Of a stretch of DNA of 64,000 nt, positions 1 to 7,859 are shown piece after piece. The stretch spans positions 1-64,000 of the forward strand of contig NZ_CACSJJ010000013.1 in assembly GCF_902706295.1 (NCBI RefSeq). The letters are read 5' to 3'. Under the pieces are notes generated by a model. It did not search any database and was not told the DNA's origin. It saw nothing but the letters and a program-made list of their open reading frames with translations. Positions within the stretch are counted from its first letter, which is position 1; every line of letters begins with the position of its first letter. The position numbers and the translations under genes are program-made. This stretch comes from Arthrobacter sp. 18067 (GTDB lineage Bacteria > Actinomycetota > Actinomycetes > Actinomycetales > Micrococcaceae).

Positions 1-159
1 CCAACCGCAGAGCAGGCGGCATCCCACCAGCCAAAGCCCACACCCAATACCAAACCCGCGCCCACCAACCCCTGGCCGCCTAACCCAAAACAAACAACGA
101 ACCTGTCTCAAGAACTTGACGACCGCACACCTAACCGCACCTTTCGACGGAGCGCTCAC
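1..159. other. Window edge, no gene seen
   Basis: I see no open frame with coding character and no clear hairpin here. The stretch is C/A-rich on the plus strand and lies downstream of the stop codon of the minus-strand methyltransferase-like gene. It may include the end of a feature that starts outside the window. Confidence 0.4.
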
Positions 160-705
160 TCACATCACGCAATCACGACGGCGGTCCCCTGGGTCGCGTT
201 GTCGGAATCCGATGTAGCGGGGAACCCTTGTCATGTAGTCGGTGTACGGCTGTTGAAACTGCTCCGAGAGTATGACCTCCTCGTGAAGCACAGCCCAATG
301 TTCCGCGAGTATCCCGACCGGCAAGGTGGCAAAGACCCATGTCGTTCCAGCCAATCCGCCGGCACCTAAGTGGATGAGCCACCAGCCGACATACATGGGA
401 TGACGGGTGTAGGCATACGGGCCGCTGGTAACCAGGACGTCCGGCCGCTCCAGAGCGAATGGGCCAGCCGAGCGGCCGCGCCTTTCAGCAAGGGCCCACG
501 CATTGAGACCGACGCCGGCAAGCACCACCCCGGTCCCCACCAGTCCGTTCAGTAGCCGCGGACCGGGAAGCCGCACGGGATGCAGCCTTTGAAGCAGGCA
601 GCCCACCGCCAACCCGGTCACTTGTCCGGGAGGCAGCGGAAGATTGCCGAACGCTTCCTTCCAGCTACGCAGTGCCCTCCTGGTCGGTCCCGAAATTGTC
701 GCCAT
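160..705 (-). CDS. Isoprenylcysteine carboxyl methyltransferase-like membrane protein
   Basis: The 181-residue product resembles the ICMT/PEMT family of membrane methyltransferases, which transfer a methyl group from S-adenosylmethionine to a carboxyl group or phospholipid. The family core is visible in the C-terminal half: a TSGPYAYTRHPMYVG segment, then a membrane stretch, then HEEVILSEQF and a YxxYxxxVPRYI end. Hydrophobic segments precede it. The frame stays open upstream to 825, but the extra 40 residues would come from the 32-bp tandem repeats, so I chose the ATG at 705. No strong ribosome site precedes that ATG, so the start is uncertain. Bacterial substrates of this family are mostly unknown, and no prenylation gene is nearby to suggest one. 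Confidence 0.75.
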   Translation of the reverse strand: MATISGPTRRALRSWKEAFGNLPLPPGQVTGLAVGCLLQRLHPVRLPGPRLLNGLVGTGVVLAGVGLNAWALAERRGRSAGPFALERPDVLVTSGPYAYTRHPMYVGWWLIHLGAGGLAGTTWVFATLPVGILAEHWAVLHEEVILSEQFQQPYTDYMTRVPRYIGFRQRDPGDRRRDCVM

Positions 706-737
706 GCCAGCACGGTAACCCCGGAAACCCCAGGGAC

Positions 738-850
738 GTGAGAGAGGGACCGCCAAAACCCGGCAGAAGGTGAGAGAGGGTCCGCCAAAACACAACGGGA
801 GGTGAGAGAGGGTCCGCCAAAACACGTCGGGAGGTGAGAGAGGGTCCGGG
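738..850. repeat. 32-bp tandem repeat, about 3.5 copies
   Basis: The motif GTGAGAGAGGG(T/A)CCG recurs at 738, 770, 802 and 834, exactly 32 bases apart. The three complete units also share CCAAAAC and a G-rich end. The last copy breaks off after GGTCCG near 848. A related block with the same 32-base period lies at 9838-9949, so this is a dispersed family. Since 32 is not a multiple of three, the frame rotates from copy to copy and the block is unlikely to be coding. It lies between the divergent starts of the genes at 705 (minus) and 1101 (plus). Confidence 0.9.
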
Positions 851-1100
851 GCGAGCGGCCGCCGTCGAGCCCTGACCCGACCTCAGCCGAAACCTAAGGA
901 AGTGTTAGGAAATCCCCCGCGAGCTAGGGCTGTGCCGTGCATCACCCATAGTTTGGAACATGTCCTCTTCACCCCGGAGGGCCTTTCTTAGTCGACGAAG
1001 AGCCATGCGCAAGGACGCCATGAGCACCAGCTTCATGGACAGAACGAACTCATGCAAGACACGGCCGCGGCAAAACGCTGCCGTCCAGGAAGGTTCATTG
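851..1100. other. Leader region of the MHS transporter gene
   Basis: With the repeat block at 738-850 this completes a gap of about 395 bases without a gene (706-1100). A frame is open from an ATG at 960 into the transporter, but the 47 extra residues do not resemble an MHS N-terminus. I see no promoter that I would defend. The only clear signal is the ribosome site AGGAAGG near 1087 before the ATG at 1101. Confidence 0.4.
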
Positions 1101-2498
1101 ATGAGCACCCAACAAGCTGAAACTCTGAGCGAAGCCGCCCAGACACGCAAGGCCGTGAGCAACATCCTCAAGGGCTCCGCGGGCAACCTCGTGGAGTGGT
1201 TCGACCTCTACGTCTATACGGTTTTCGCGGCGTATTTCCAGTCGCACTTCTTCAACTCCTCGGACGATCTTCAGGCCGGCCTTGAAGCGATGGCTGTCTT
1301 CTCGACGTCGTTCCTCATGCGCCCGATCGGCAGCTGGTTCTTTGGCCGCTACGCCGACCGCAAGGGCCGAAAGGCCGCGCTGACGCTCAGCGTGACCTTG
1401 ATGTCGGCCGGTTCGTTCGCCATCGCGATCCTGCCCACGCAGGACGTGATCGGCCTCTGGGCCCTGATCCTGCTGGTGTTCATCCGCGTTGTGCAAGGCT
1501 TCTCGGTCGGCGGCGAATACGGCACCAGCGCCACCTACATGTCCGAGGCGGCCACGGCCAAGCGCCGCGGCTTCTTCTCGAGCTTCCAGTACGTAACGCT
1601 TGTGGGCGGACAGATGCTTGCACTCCTGGTGCTCGTGATCCTGCAGAACACCATGAGCAAGGAAGACCTGACGGCGTGGGGCTGGCGTATTCCGTTCGCT
1701 ATTGGTGGCGTGGCTGCGCTGGTTGTTCTCTGGCTCCGCCGTTCCATGGAAGAAACCCTGTCGTCCGATCAGCTCCGCGCAGCCCACGTCAAGGTTGAAG
1801 GCGAAGCCCAGCCAGGGACCATGAAGCTGCTGCTGACCAAGCACTGGAAGCCGCTGCTGATCTGCATCGGCATCACCCTCGGCGGCACTGTGGCGTTCTA
1901 CACGTACACCAACTTCATCCTGAAGTTCATGAACGATACGTCCGGCATCGCCAAGACCGATACCTCCGTCATCAACTTCTGGGCGCTGTTCATCTTCATG
2001 CTGCTGCAGCCGGTGTACGGCCTGATCTCCGACAAGATCGGCCGCAAGCCACTGCTGATCTGGTTCGGCGTCACCGGCGTGCTGTTCACGTGGCCGCTGC
2101 TCTCTACTCTTTCGGGGACCAAGGACCCGTTCATGGCGTTCATGTTGATGCTGGGCGGTTTGCTGATGGTGGGTGGCTACACCTCCATCAACGCGCTGGT
2201 GAAGGCCGAGCTGTTCCCGGCATCCATCCGCGCCCTGGGCGTCGGCCTCGGTTACGCGATTGCCAACTCGCTGTTCGGCGGCACCGTCCCGCTGATTGGC
2301 GCAGCGCTGCAGAAGTCCGGCCAGGTGGACATGTTCTTCACCTACGTCACTGCCGCAATCTTCATCTCGCTGCTGGTGTACATCTTCGCGCTGAAGAACA
2401 AGAAGGCCACGCACTTGGACGCGGAGCAGGGCAACGCTTTCGCTGCCAAGGGCGCTGCAAAAGACGACGACGACAAGAAGGACCTCGTCGACGCCTGA
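1101..2498 (+). CDS. MFS transporter, metabolite:H+ symporter (MHS) family
   Basis: This 465-residue protein has the features of the MHS branch of the major facilitator superfamily, which includes KgtP, ProP and citrate or dicarboxylate proton symporters. The N-terminal signature GNLVEWFDLYVYTVFAAYF, the loop FFGRYADRKGRKAAL between helices 2 and 3, and RVVQGFSVGGEYGTSATYM in helices 4-5 are typical. About twelve membrane segments can be counted. The ATG at 1101 was chosen because AGGAAGG lies 7 bases upstream and MHS proteins begin shortly before the GN(x)xEW motif. The C-terminus is a charged tail with a run of four aspartates and lysines. The TctDE-like genes that follow suggest an organic acid substrate, but the ligand cannot be read from sequence. 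Confidence 0.88.
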   Translation: MSTQQAETLSEAAQTRKAVSNILKGSAGNLVEWFDLYVYTVFAAYFQSHFFNSSDDLQAGLEAMAVFSTSFLMRPIGSWFFGRYADRKGRKAALTLSVTLMSAGSFAIAILPTQDVIGLWALILLVFIRVVQGFSVGGEYGTSATYMSEAATAKRRGFFSSFQYVTLVGGQMLALLVLVILQNTMSKEDLTAWGWRIPFAIGGVAALVVLWLRRSMEETLSSDQLRAAHVKVEGEAQPGTMKLLLTKHWKPLLICIGITLGGTVAFYTYTNFILKFMNDTSGIAKTDTSVINFWALFIFMLLQPVYGLISDKIGRKPLLIWFGVTGVLFTWPLLSTLSGTKDPFMAFMLMLGGLLMVGGYTSINALVKAELFPASIRALGVGLGYAIANSLFGGTVPLIGAALQKSGQVDMFFTYVTAAIFISLLVYIFALKNKKATHLDAEQGNAFAAKGAAKDDDDKKDLVDA

Positions 2499-2510
2499 CC
2501 TGGTTGCCTA

Positions 2511-2565
2511 GTGAGGCCCGTTCTGCGCACTTTGGATACTCCGAAGGGCGCAGAGCGGGCCTCAC
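2511..2565 (+). terminator. Strong hairpin after the MHS transporter
   Basis: Arms of 18 bases at 2511-2528 and 2548-2565 pair with one G-T wobble around a 19-base loop (5' arm GTGAGGCCCGTTCTGCGC). No T-tract follows, so this is not a textbook intrinsic terminator. It may terminate, attenuate or stabilise the transporter message and separate it from the two-component operon. Confidence 0.55.
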
Positions 2566-2614
2566 AACGTTAAGCTCTAATAGCGAACCAGCCCCAACCC
2601 AAAGGACCCTGACA

Positions 2615-3277
2615 GTGCACGTGCTCATCGTCGAGGATGACGACGCCATGGCGTCGGCCCTGAGCGCAGCCGTCGCCTCCGCCGGGCACACGCACACCAG
2701 GGTGTCCCGCGGCGAGGATGCGTTACTGGCGCACCGGCAGCATGAGGTGATCCTGCTGGATCTTGGCCTTCCGGACCTGGATGGTTTGGATGTCCTGCGG
2801 AAACTTCGCCAGGTCACCCAGATCCCCATCCTGATCCTGACGGCCCGCGATGACGAGAGAAGCGTGGTGCTGGGCCTCCGATCCGGGGCCGACGACTATC
2901 TGGTCAAGCCCGTGAAACTCGTGGAATTGCTCGCCCGAATCGAAGCAGTCACCCGGCGCACCAACCGCTCCGGCCAGGAAGCCCCGCACAGCATCGTCCT
3001 CGGAGAACTGGAAGTGGACCTCGACCGCCGGGTGGCCGCCGTCGGGGAACGGCAACTCGCCCTCACAGCAACCGAGTTCGACCTCCTCAGCCTCCTCGTC
3101 AGGAACGCAGGCTCGGTGGTGACCAGGGAGCAGATCCTCGACGCACTCTGGGGCGACGCATTCCTGGCGCACTCCCGATCCTTGGATGTGCACCTCACGG
3201 GTCTCAGGTCCAAGCTCCAACTTCCCGGGTTCATCATCAACGTTCGGGGCGTCGGCTACAGAGTTGAGCAACCGTGA
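2615..3277 (+). CDS. Response regulator, OmpR/TctD type
   Basis: A 220-residue OmpR-family response regulator. The receiver domain (about residues 1-115) has the acidic pocket EDDD at 7-10, the phospho-acceptor Asp49 in ILLDLGLPDLDG, Thr76 and Lys98 in YLVKP. A winged-helix DNA-binding domain follows (about 125-218; REQILDALWG and SRSLDVHLTGLRSKL). The frame is open far upstream, but GTG at 2615 begins VHVLIVEDDD, with AAGGACC upstream. Its stop overlaps the kinase start by 4 bases. Its partner at 3274 and the TAXI lipoprotein at 4682 suggest control of carboxylate uptake, perhaps of the MHS transporter just upstream. Confidence 0.9.
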   Translation: MHVLIVEDDDAMASALSAAVASAGHTHTRVSRGEDALLAHRQHEVILLDLGLPDLDGLDVLRKLRQVTQIPILILTARDDERSVVLGLRSGADDYLVKPVKLVELLARIEAVTRRTNRSGQEAPHSIVLGELEVDLDRRVAAVGERQLALTATEFDLLSLLVRNAGSVVTREQILDALWGDAFLAHSRSLDVHLTGLRSKLQLPGFIINVRGVGYRVEQP

Positions 3278-4689
3278 AGGTCCGCGTTCTGGGCATCCTG
3301 AGCCTGCTGGTGGTGGTCATTGTGGTGACGGTGTCCAGCGTGATCCTCACTTCGGCCAGCCGGGAGCTCACTCAGGAACTCCAGATCAACCGCGTGGCAG
3401 GCCTCAACCGCTTCGCGCAACTGGCCAGCGACGCCTCTGAAGACAGCAACACAACCCAACTGCAGCGCGAGATGGACCGCTATTCCGAGCTTTATGGCGA
3501 GGGAATCCTGATCCGGCTCCAGCAGGAAACCCTGCGCTCCGGCGGCCTCAGCGAGGATCAACCGGAGGTCAGGGACGCACTCAACCGGGCGAGCCTCAAC
3601 CTCAGCGACACCACTCTCAACCCCATCCGCGCCTTCGGGACCGGCAACGACTTCATCTCCAGGTCCTTCGGCACAGCCAGCCAGGTACTCGGCGAGGTGG
3701 TTGTTGAAGTCAACCTCGACGCAGGCCGGCAGAAGCTGCGCGAACGGTGGCTCGTCGTCGGGCTTGCCGCGGTGGCGCTGGGAGTTCTGCTCCTGGTGGC
3801 GGCGTCGCGCATCACGGCCTGGGTTTTGCGCCCGGTCCACCGGCTGAGCAAGGCAGTCCACGAGCTCGAAGCCACGGGTAAAACCAGCCAACTTCCCGAC
3901 GCCGGCCCGCCTGAACTGCGTGAGCTGAGCCGGTCCTTCACCACCATGGCCGGTACCGTTTCCGAGAGCATGGAGTCCCAGCGCCGGCTCATCGCAGACA
4001 CTTCACACCAACTACGCAACCCCGTTGGCGCGTTGCGCTTGCGTATCGATTTGCTGCAACTCGCCCTGCGATCGGAGCCTGAGAGGCAGGCAGCAGCCGG
4101 CGTCGTGGCGGAACTTGAGCGGGTGGAAGAAATGCTCGACGGCGTGCTGAAGCTGGCTACCGCTGAACATCGCGCCTCTGAAGGGTCCGCCCGGGCGGAG
4201 TGGGAATCAGAACACAAACGTTTGGCCGTCATCGACCCCTTTCCGGTCCTGCAGGGTGAAGTGGAGAGGGCGACGCCGGCCGCCCGCCTTGCCGGGTCAG
4301 AGTTGACGTTGGTGGCCCCTACGTCTGAAAACCAGATCCTGTGCGACCCCGATGAGCTCGCGCACATGGTGGGTGAACTCCTCACGAACGCCATCAAGTA
4401 CGCCCCAGGGGCCCGCATCACGGTCGCGACCCTGCAGACGCAAGGCGGTACCGCCGTCGTGATTTCCGACGACGGTCCCGGCCTCCCAGCCGAACAGCGC
4501 GTTGCGTCCACCACAAGGTTTTGGCGGGCGCCGCAGCACAGCAAGATCCCCGGCAACGGTTTGGGTATGACCATCGTGGAAAGGCTGGCGGAGGCCAACG
4601 GGGCGCGGCTGGTCCTGGAGTCGCGCGAGCCGCACGGCTTGACTGCCCGGATTGAGTTCGCTCGTCCGCGGGACGGTTCGCATGCTTGA
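3274..4689 (+). CDS. Sensor histidine kinase, TctE-like
   Basis: A 471-residue membrane histidine kinase. A first membrane segment (about residues 4-26) and a second (about 157-178) enclose an extracytoplasmic sensor region, followed by a HAMP-like linker. The H-box carries the phosphorylated histidine at residue 245 (TSHQLRNPVGALRLRIDLL). The N-box is ELLTNAIKYAPG and the ATP lid is SDDGPGLP...GNGLGMTIVERLAE. Translation starts at GTG 3274 inside the regulator stop (GTGA overlap), so the two are translationally coupled. The stop overlaps the start of the TAXI lipoprotein, which supports all three acting as one sensory unit. TctE kinases sense tricarboxylates in other bacteria; the ligand here is inferred. 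Confidence 0.88.
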   Translation: MKVRVLGILSLLVVVIVVTVSSVILTSASRELTQELQINRVAGLNRFAQLASDASEDSNTTQLQREMDRYSELYGEGILIRLQQETLRSGGLSEDQPEVRDALNRASLNLSDTTLNPIRAFGTGNDFISRSFGTASQVLGEVVVEVNLDAGRQKLRERWLVVGLAAVALGVLLLVAASRITAWVLRPVHRLSKAVHELEATGKTSQLPDAGPPELRELSRSFTTMAGTVSESMESQRRLIADTSHQLRNPVGALRLRIDLLQLALRSEPERQAAAGVVAELERVEEMLDGVLKLATAEHRASEGSARAEWESEHKRLAVIDPFPVLQGEVERATPAARLAGSELTLVAPTSENQILCDPDELAHMVGELLTNAIKYAPGARITVATLQTQGGTAVVISDDGPGLPAEQRVASTTRFWRAPQHSKIPGNGLGMTIVERLAEANGARLVLESREPHGLTARIEFARPRDGSHA

Positions 4690-5671
4690 GTTTCCGATGA
4701 TCTCCCGTCGAAGCGCCCTCAAAGCAGCGGCCTTGCTCAGTCTGGGCAGCAGCCTGCTGACGACAACCACCGCCTGCACACCGGAGGAACGGGCTCAGGA
4801 ACTGACCGTTGCCGGTGGCGAATCCGGCGGCTTCTACCTGGAGTTTGCCACTCTCCTCGCCCACCTGCTGCAGCGGGAGGGGGTCGCCGAAAAGTCTCTC
4901 GCACAGACCACCGGCGGAAGCCTCGAGAACATCCAGCGGGTCTTATCCGGCGAGGCGACGCTCGCCGTCGCGCTGGCCGACGCCGCGGCGCAAGCCGCAT
5001 CCACGGGCAAGGACGGCGGGCAGTTAGTGGCGCTGGGTAAGGTGTACCAAAACTACGTCCACTGCATCGTGCGGGAGGACAGCGGCATCAGCACATTCGC
5101 CGACCTCGCCGGGAAGACAGCAGGCGTGGGCGAGGTTGGCTCGGGAACCACCCTCACGGCCGGGCGAATCATTGCTGCGGCGGGGCTGTCGCCGGAAACC
5201 GCTGGACCGGAGCGCGCGCTGAAGCAGGTGAACCTCGGGTTGAACCAAGCCTTGGCCTCCCTAAAGGACGGATCGATCGACGTCATGATCCAGTCCGGAG
5301 GTGTTCCTACCGCTCCCATAGCTGCCGCGGCACAGGACCTCGACGTGCGGCTTCTGGACCTTTCAGCACTCATCCCCGCAACGCGTTCTCAGTCAGGGTT
5401 CTTCTATGACCGGGTTCTCATCCCAGCGAACAGCTACGGGGATGCACCTGCGGTGTGGACCGTCGGGGTGGCCAACCTGCTTCTGTGCCGCAGGGATCTT
5501 GCGGATCATATTGTTCGCCGGACCGTGGAACTCCTGGTGGAGCAGGCCCAGGACCTGGTTCCTAAATCGAGCACCGGCGTGCAATTCCTTAGCCCGGAAA
5601 CGCTGATCAACACAGCCGGCCTCCCCCTTCATCCGGCTGCCGAGGCCGCATACCGGGCGCTGCACAGCTGA
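4682..5671 (+). CDS. TAXI-family solute-binding lipoprotein
   Basis: The 329-residue product matches the TAXI family of TRAP-transporter receptors. The mature part starts with LTVAGGESGGFYLEFATLLA and contains LAGKTAGVGEVGSGTTLTAGRII and DVMIQSGGVPTAPI, segments that line the ligand cleft in this family. A lipoprotein signal ends in a lipobox with the acceptor Cys32 (TTTTAC). The ATG at 4682 lies inside the kinase stop region (8-base overlap); ATG 4697 is an alternative. No TRAP permease is encoded nearby. With the kinase directly upstream, the protein is more likely a ligand-presenting accessory of the sensor than a transport subunit; this is inference. Confidence 0.85.
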   Translation: MLEFPMISRRSALKAAALLSLGSSLLTTTTACTPEERAQELTVAGGESGGFYLEFATLLAHLLQREGVAEKSLAQTTGGSLENIQRVLSGEATLAVALADAAAQAASTGKDGGQLVALGKVYQNYVHCIVREDSGISTFADLAGKTAGVGEVGSGTTLTAGRIIAAAGLSPETAGPERALKQVNLGLNQALASLKDGSIDVMIQSGGVPTAPIAAAAQDLDVRLLDLSALIPATRSQSGFFYDRVLIPANSYGDAPAVWTVGVANLLLCRRDLADHIVRRTVELLVEQAQDLVPKSSTGVQFLSPETLINTAGLPLHPAAEAAYRALHS

Positions 5672-5713
5672 GCCGTACTCACCGAATCGGCGGACGGCAG
5701 GGCAACTGGCAAA

Positions 5714-6559
5714 ATGGAAACCATGACTTCAGCTGTTGCCCCTGCCATTGCCCTGACCATCGCTGGCTCCGAAGCGACCGGTGGCGCCGGCGCGCAGGCG
5801 GACCTCAAGACCTTCCAGGAACTCGGAGTGTTCGGCATCGCGAACCTCACGTGCATCGTTTCCTTCAACCCGCAGGACAACTGGAATCACCGCTTTGTGC
5901 CAGTGGACCAGCAGGTCATTGCGGACCAGCTGGAAGCCACGACGGCGGCATACGGTGCCGCTTCCGGCGCACCTTCAGTGCTGGACACCGTGAAGATCGG
6001 CATGCTGGGAAGCCCGGCAACCATCAGCACCGTGGAGAAAGTGCTGGCCGATGCTGCCTTCCAGAATGTGGTCCTGGACCCCGTCCTGATCTGCAAGGGC
6101 CAAGAGCCGGGCCACGCTCTGGACACGGACCAGGCGTTGAAGGCCCAGATCCTGCCGCTGGCCACCTTCGTCACGCCGAACCACTTCGAAGCCGAGTCGC
6201 TCTCCGGGCTCACGATTACCGACGAAGAGTCGCTCAAAGCAGCCGCCATCCGCATCCACGAGATCAGCGGCGCGGCAGTCCTCGCCAAGGGTGGGGTGAG
6301 GCTGGAAGGCCCCGACGCCGTAGACGTCTACTACGACGGCGAGACGCTGGAGGTCCTGCGCGCTCCGAAGGTAGGCGAGGTCGCTGTGTCCGGCGCGGGT
6401 TGCTCCCTTGCTGCAGCCGTGACCGCCGAACTCGCCAAGGGCGCGACGCCCCTTGAAGCAGCACGGACTGCCAAGGCGTTCGTGACCGCTGGCATCAAGA
6501 ACCGGGTGTCCTCCGGCGCTCCCTTTGACGCTCTGTGGCAGGGCGGGGCTCTGTCCTAG
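5714..6559 (+). CDS. PdxK/ThiD-like (pyridoxine or hydroxymethylpyrimidine) kinase
   Basis: A 281-residue ribokinase-superfamily enzyme of the ThiD/PdxK group, which phosphorylates hydroxymethylpyrimidine or B6 vitamers with ATP. Visible are the substrate loop TIAGSEATGGAGAQADLKTF, the DTVKIGMLGSP segment, VVLDPVLICKG, VTPNHFEAESLSG and the anion-hole/catalytic loop VSGAGCSLAAAVTAEL. Canonical ThiD has GTGC in this loop. GAGC is, as I recall, what the Bacillus ThiD-paralogue PdxK has, so pyridoxine kinase is the better guess. No thiamine genes adjoin it. ATG 5714 was used; ATG 5723 is also possible. A bidirectional terminator follows at 6575. Confidence 0.82.
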   Translation: METMTSAVAPAIALTIAGSEATGGAGAQADLKTFQELGVFGIANLTCIVSFNPQDNWNHRFVPVDQQVIADQLEATTAAYGAASGAPSVLDTVKIGMLGSPATISTVEKVLADAAFQNVVLDPVLICKGQEPGHALDTDQALKAQILPLATFVTPNHFEAESLSGLTITDEESLKAAAIRIHEISGAAVLAKGGVRLEGPDAVDVYYDGETLEVLRAPKVGEVAVSGAGCSLAAAVTAELAKGATPLEAARTAKAFVTAGIKNRVSSGAPFDALWQGGALS

Positions 6560-6574
6560 CCCCTGAGTCACGCG

Positions 6575-6615
6575 AAAACAGCCGCCCCGGAAACACTTCC
6601 AAGGCGGCTGTTTTT
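6575..6615. terminator. Bidirectional intrinsic terminator
   Basis: AAAACAGCCGCC at 6575 pairs with GGCGGCTGTTTT at 6603 across a 16-base loop. The stem is flanked by A-runs on the left and T-runs on the right, so it can stop transcription from both the kinase gene (plus) and the convergent cytochrome b gene (minus). Confidence 0.85.
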
Positions 6616-6628
6616 CTTTGCGTGAGGG

Positions 6629-7558
6629 TTAGCGCGAGACCTTGCCCATCAACGAGGCGATCGGGCGCAGGAACAGCGGCCGGGCGAGGAACCAGGCAGC
6701 GGCTGTGAAGACGATGGAAGCTGCGAAGATGCCGAAGCCCCACCAGCTGTAATCGTTGTTGGAGGCATACATGTGGTTCAGGTTGTTCAGCGCTCCGGTA
6801 GCCAGCACCAAGGTCACGTGGACAATCACGAAGGCAACGAAGTAGATCATCACCGGGAAGTGGATCTTACGGGCCAGTTCGATCGGGTAGAACTTGTTAA
6901 TCGCGGACTTCTTGGGCCACGCACCGGACATCCGGATACCCGTGATGATGGCCAGCGGCGCAGCGATGAACACCGTGATGAAGTAGGTCAGGAGCTGAAG
7001 GCTGTTGTAGTTGTTCCAGCCATTTTCAACGGGCCAATTCAGTGATGCGTACTGCAGTCCTGCCGAGACAGCGTTCGGGAAGACGTCCCAGTTGGTGGGG
7101 ACGATCCGCAACCATTGGCCGGTGGCGAAGAGCAGCACGATGAAGATAATGCCGTTCAGCACCCAGAGAGCGTCCAGCGTCAGGTGGAACCAGAGGTCCA
7201 GGCTGATCTTGGTTGGCGGGTTCTTGGTCTTGATGAATCCCTTGTTGTTCCGGGTCCAGTTGGCGGCCGGTCGGGTGGTGGTCCGCACCTGCCAGCCGGA
7301 ACGGATGATCAGGACGATGAAGAACATGTTGAGGAAGTGCTGCCAGCCCAGCCAGGCGGGGAAGCCCGTGGGCGTCCCTTCAGGAATGGCTGAGTGCCCG
7401 GGGTAGTCCACCAGGAACTGCTGGACCGGCTGAAGGGTCCGGAGCCATTGCGCAACGAGCACCAGGATCAGTGCCACCACCAAAGCTCCTGCGGTGACGA
7501 CGACGGGTTTGAACCACCTGTTCGACGTGATCCCGGACGACTTGCTTGAAACGGACAT
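6629..7558 (-). CDS. Cytochrome b/b6-domain membrane protein
   Basis: This 309-residue integral membrane protein looks like a di-haem cytochrome b subunit of the formate dehydrogenase gamma / sulfite-oxidase-partner type. Candidate haem-ligand histidines are in LGWQHFLNMFF (first third), LDLWFHLTLDALW, LARKIHFPVMIYF and FVIVHVTLVLATG. About five or six hydrophobic helices are visible. Such subunits pass electrons between quinone and a molybdopterin or other periplasmic oxidoreductase, but no such partner is encoded next to it, so it is an orphan here. The ATG at 7558 is preceded by GAGAGGA. The convergent kinase gene shares its terminator. Confidence 0.72.
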   Translation of the reverse strand: MSVSSKSSGITSNRWFKPVVVTAGALVVALILVLVAQWLRTLQPVQQFLVDYPGHSAIPEGTPTGFPAWLGWQHFLNMFFIVLIIRSGWQVRTTTRPAANWTRNNKGFIKTKNPPTKISLDLWFHLTLDALWVLNGIIFIVLLFATGQWLRIVPTNWDVFPNAVSAGLQYASLNWPVENGWNNYNSLQLLTYFITVFIAAPLAIITGIRMSGAWPKKSAINKFYPIELARKIHFPVMIYFVAFVIVHVTLVLATGALNNLNHMYASNNDYSWWGFGIFAASIVFTAAAWFLARPLFLRPIASLMGKVSR

Positions 7559-7601
7559 CAGGCCGCGTTCCTCTCTGGCTTGTTTGGCTGCGACCAGTTG
7601 G

Positions 7602-7613
7602 CGCTATATAGCG
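7602..7613. promoter_or_regulatory. Palindrome upstream of cytochrome b gene
   Basis: CGCTATATAGCG is a perfect 12-base palindrome 44 bases upstream of the cytochrome b start codon. It contains a TATA-like core that could serve as a -10 element on the minus strand. Its role as promoter or operator is a guess. Confidence 0.3.
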
Positions 7614-7786
7614 ATTCAACCAGTTGCAGCCCGACGGTGAAAACGGCACCCGGGTTTCGGGGCGTCCGACGTCAAAAATCGCAGCATTCGGATACATGCC
7701 GCAATGCGTATTTCTAGAACAGACTTCCAGAATTATTTCCTGTGTTTCATTGGTCAGTCAAGGCTTCTTGCTGGCTATGTGGATTC

Positions 7787-7807
7787 TTTGGAAGGTAGGA
7801 TTCCAAA
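7787..7807 (+). promoter_or_regulatory. Inverted repeat, probable TetR operator
   Basis: TTTGGAA at 7787 and TTCCAAA at 7801 form a perfect 7+7 inverted repeat around a 7-base spacer, 52 bases before the tetR-type start at 7860. It sits in the AT-richer half of the roughly 300-base gap between divergent genes (7559-7859). Apart from this repeat and the palindrome at 7602 I see no gene there. Autoregulation by the TetR protein is the natural reading. Confidence 0.4.
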
Positions 7808-7859
7808 AAATAGCCGCCCGACACTCCGGTGTTCGTTCTGCCCGCGAGAGGAGCCCAGC

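Noticed and set aside
1095..2414. Long minus-strand frame (439 codons) opposite the MHS transporter
   Set aside because: Low-complexity Gln/Glu/Asp/Arg-rich translation with no domain signal; it is the antisense shadow of a clear transporter gene in high-GC DNA.
2456..2498. Enterokinase-like DDDDK in the C-terminus of the MHS transporter
   Set aside because: A short charged tail can produce this by chance; there is no reason to assign it a function in a bacterium.
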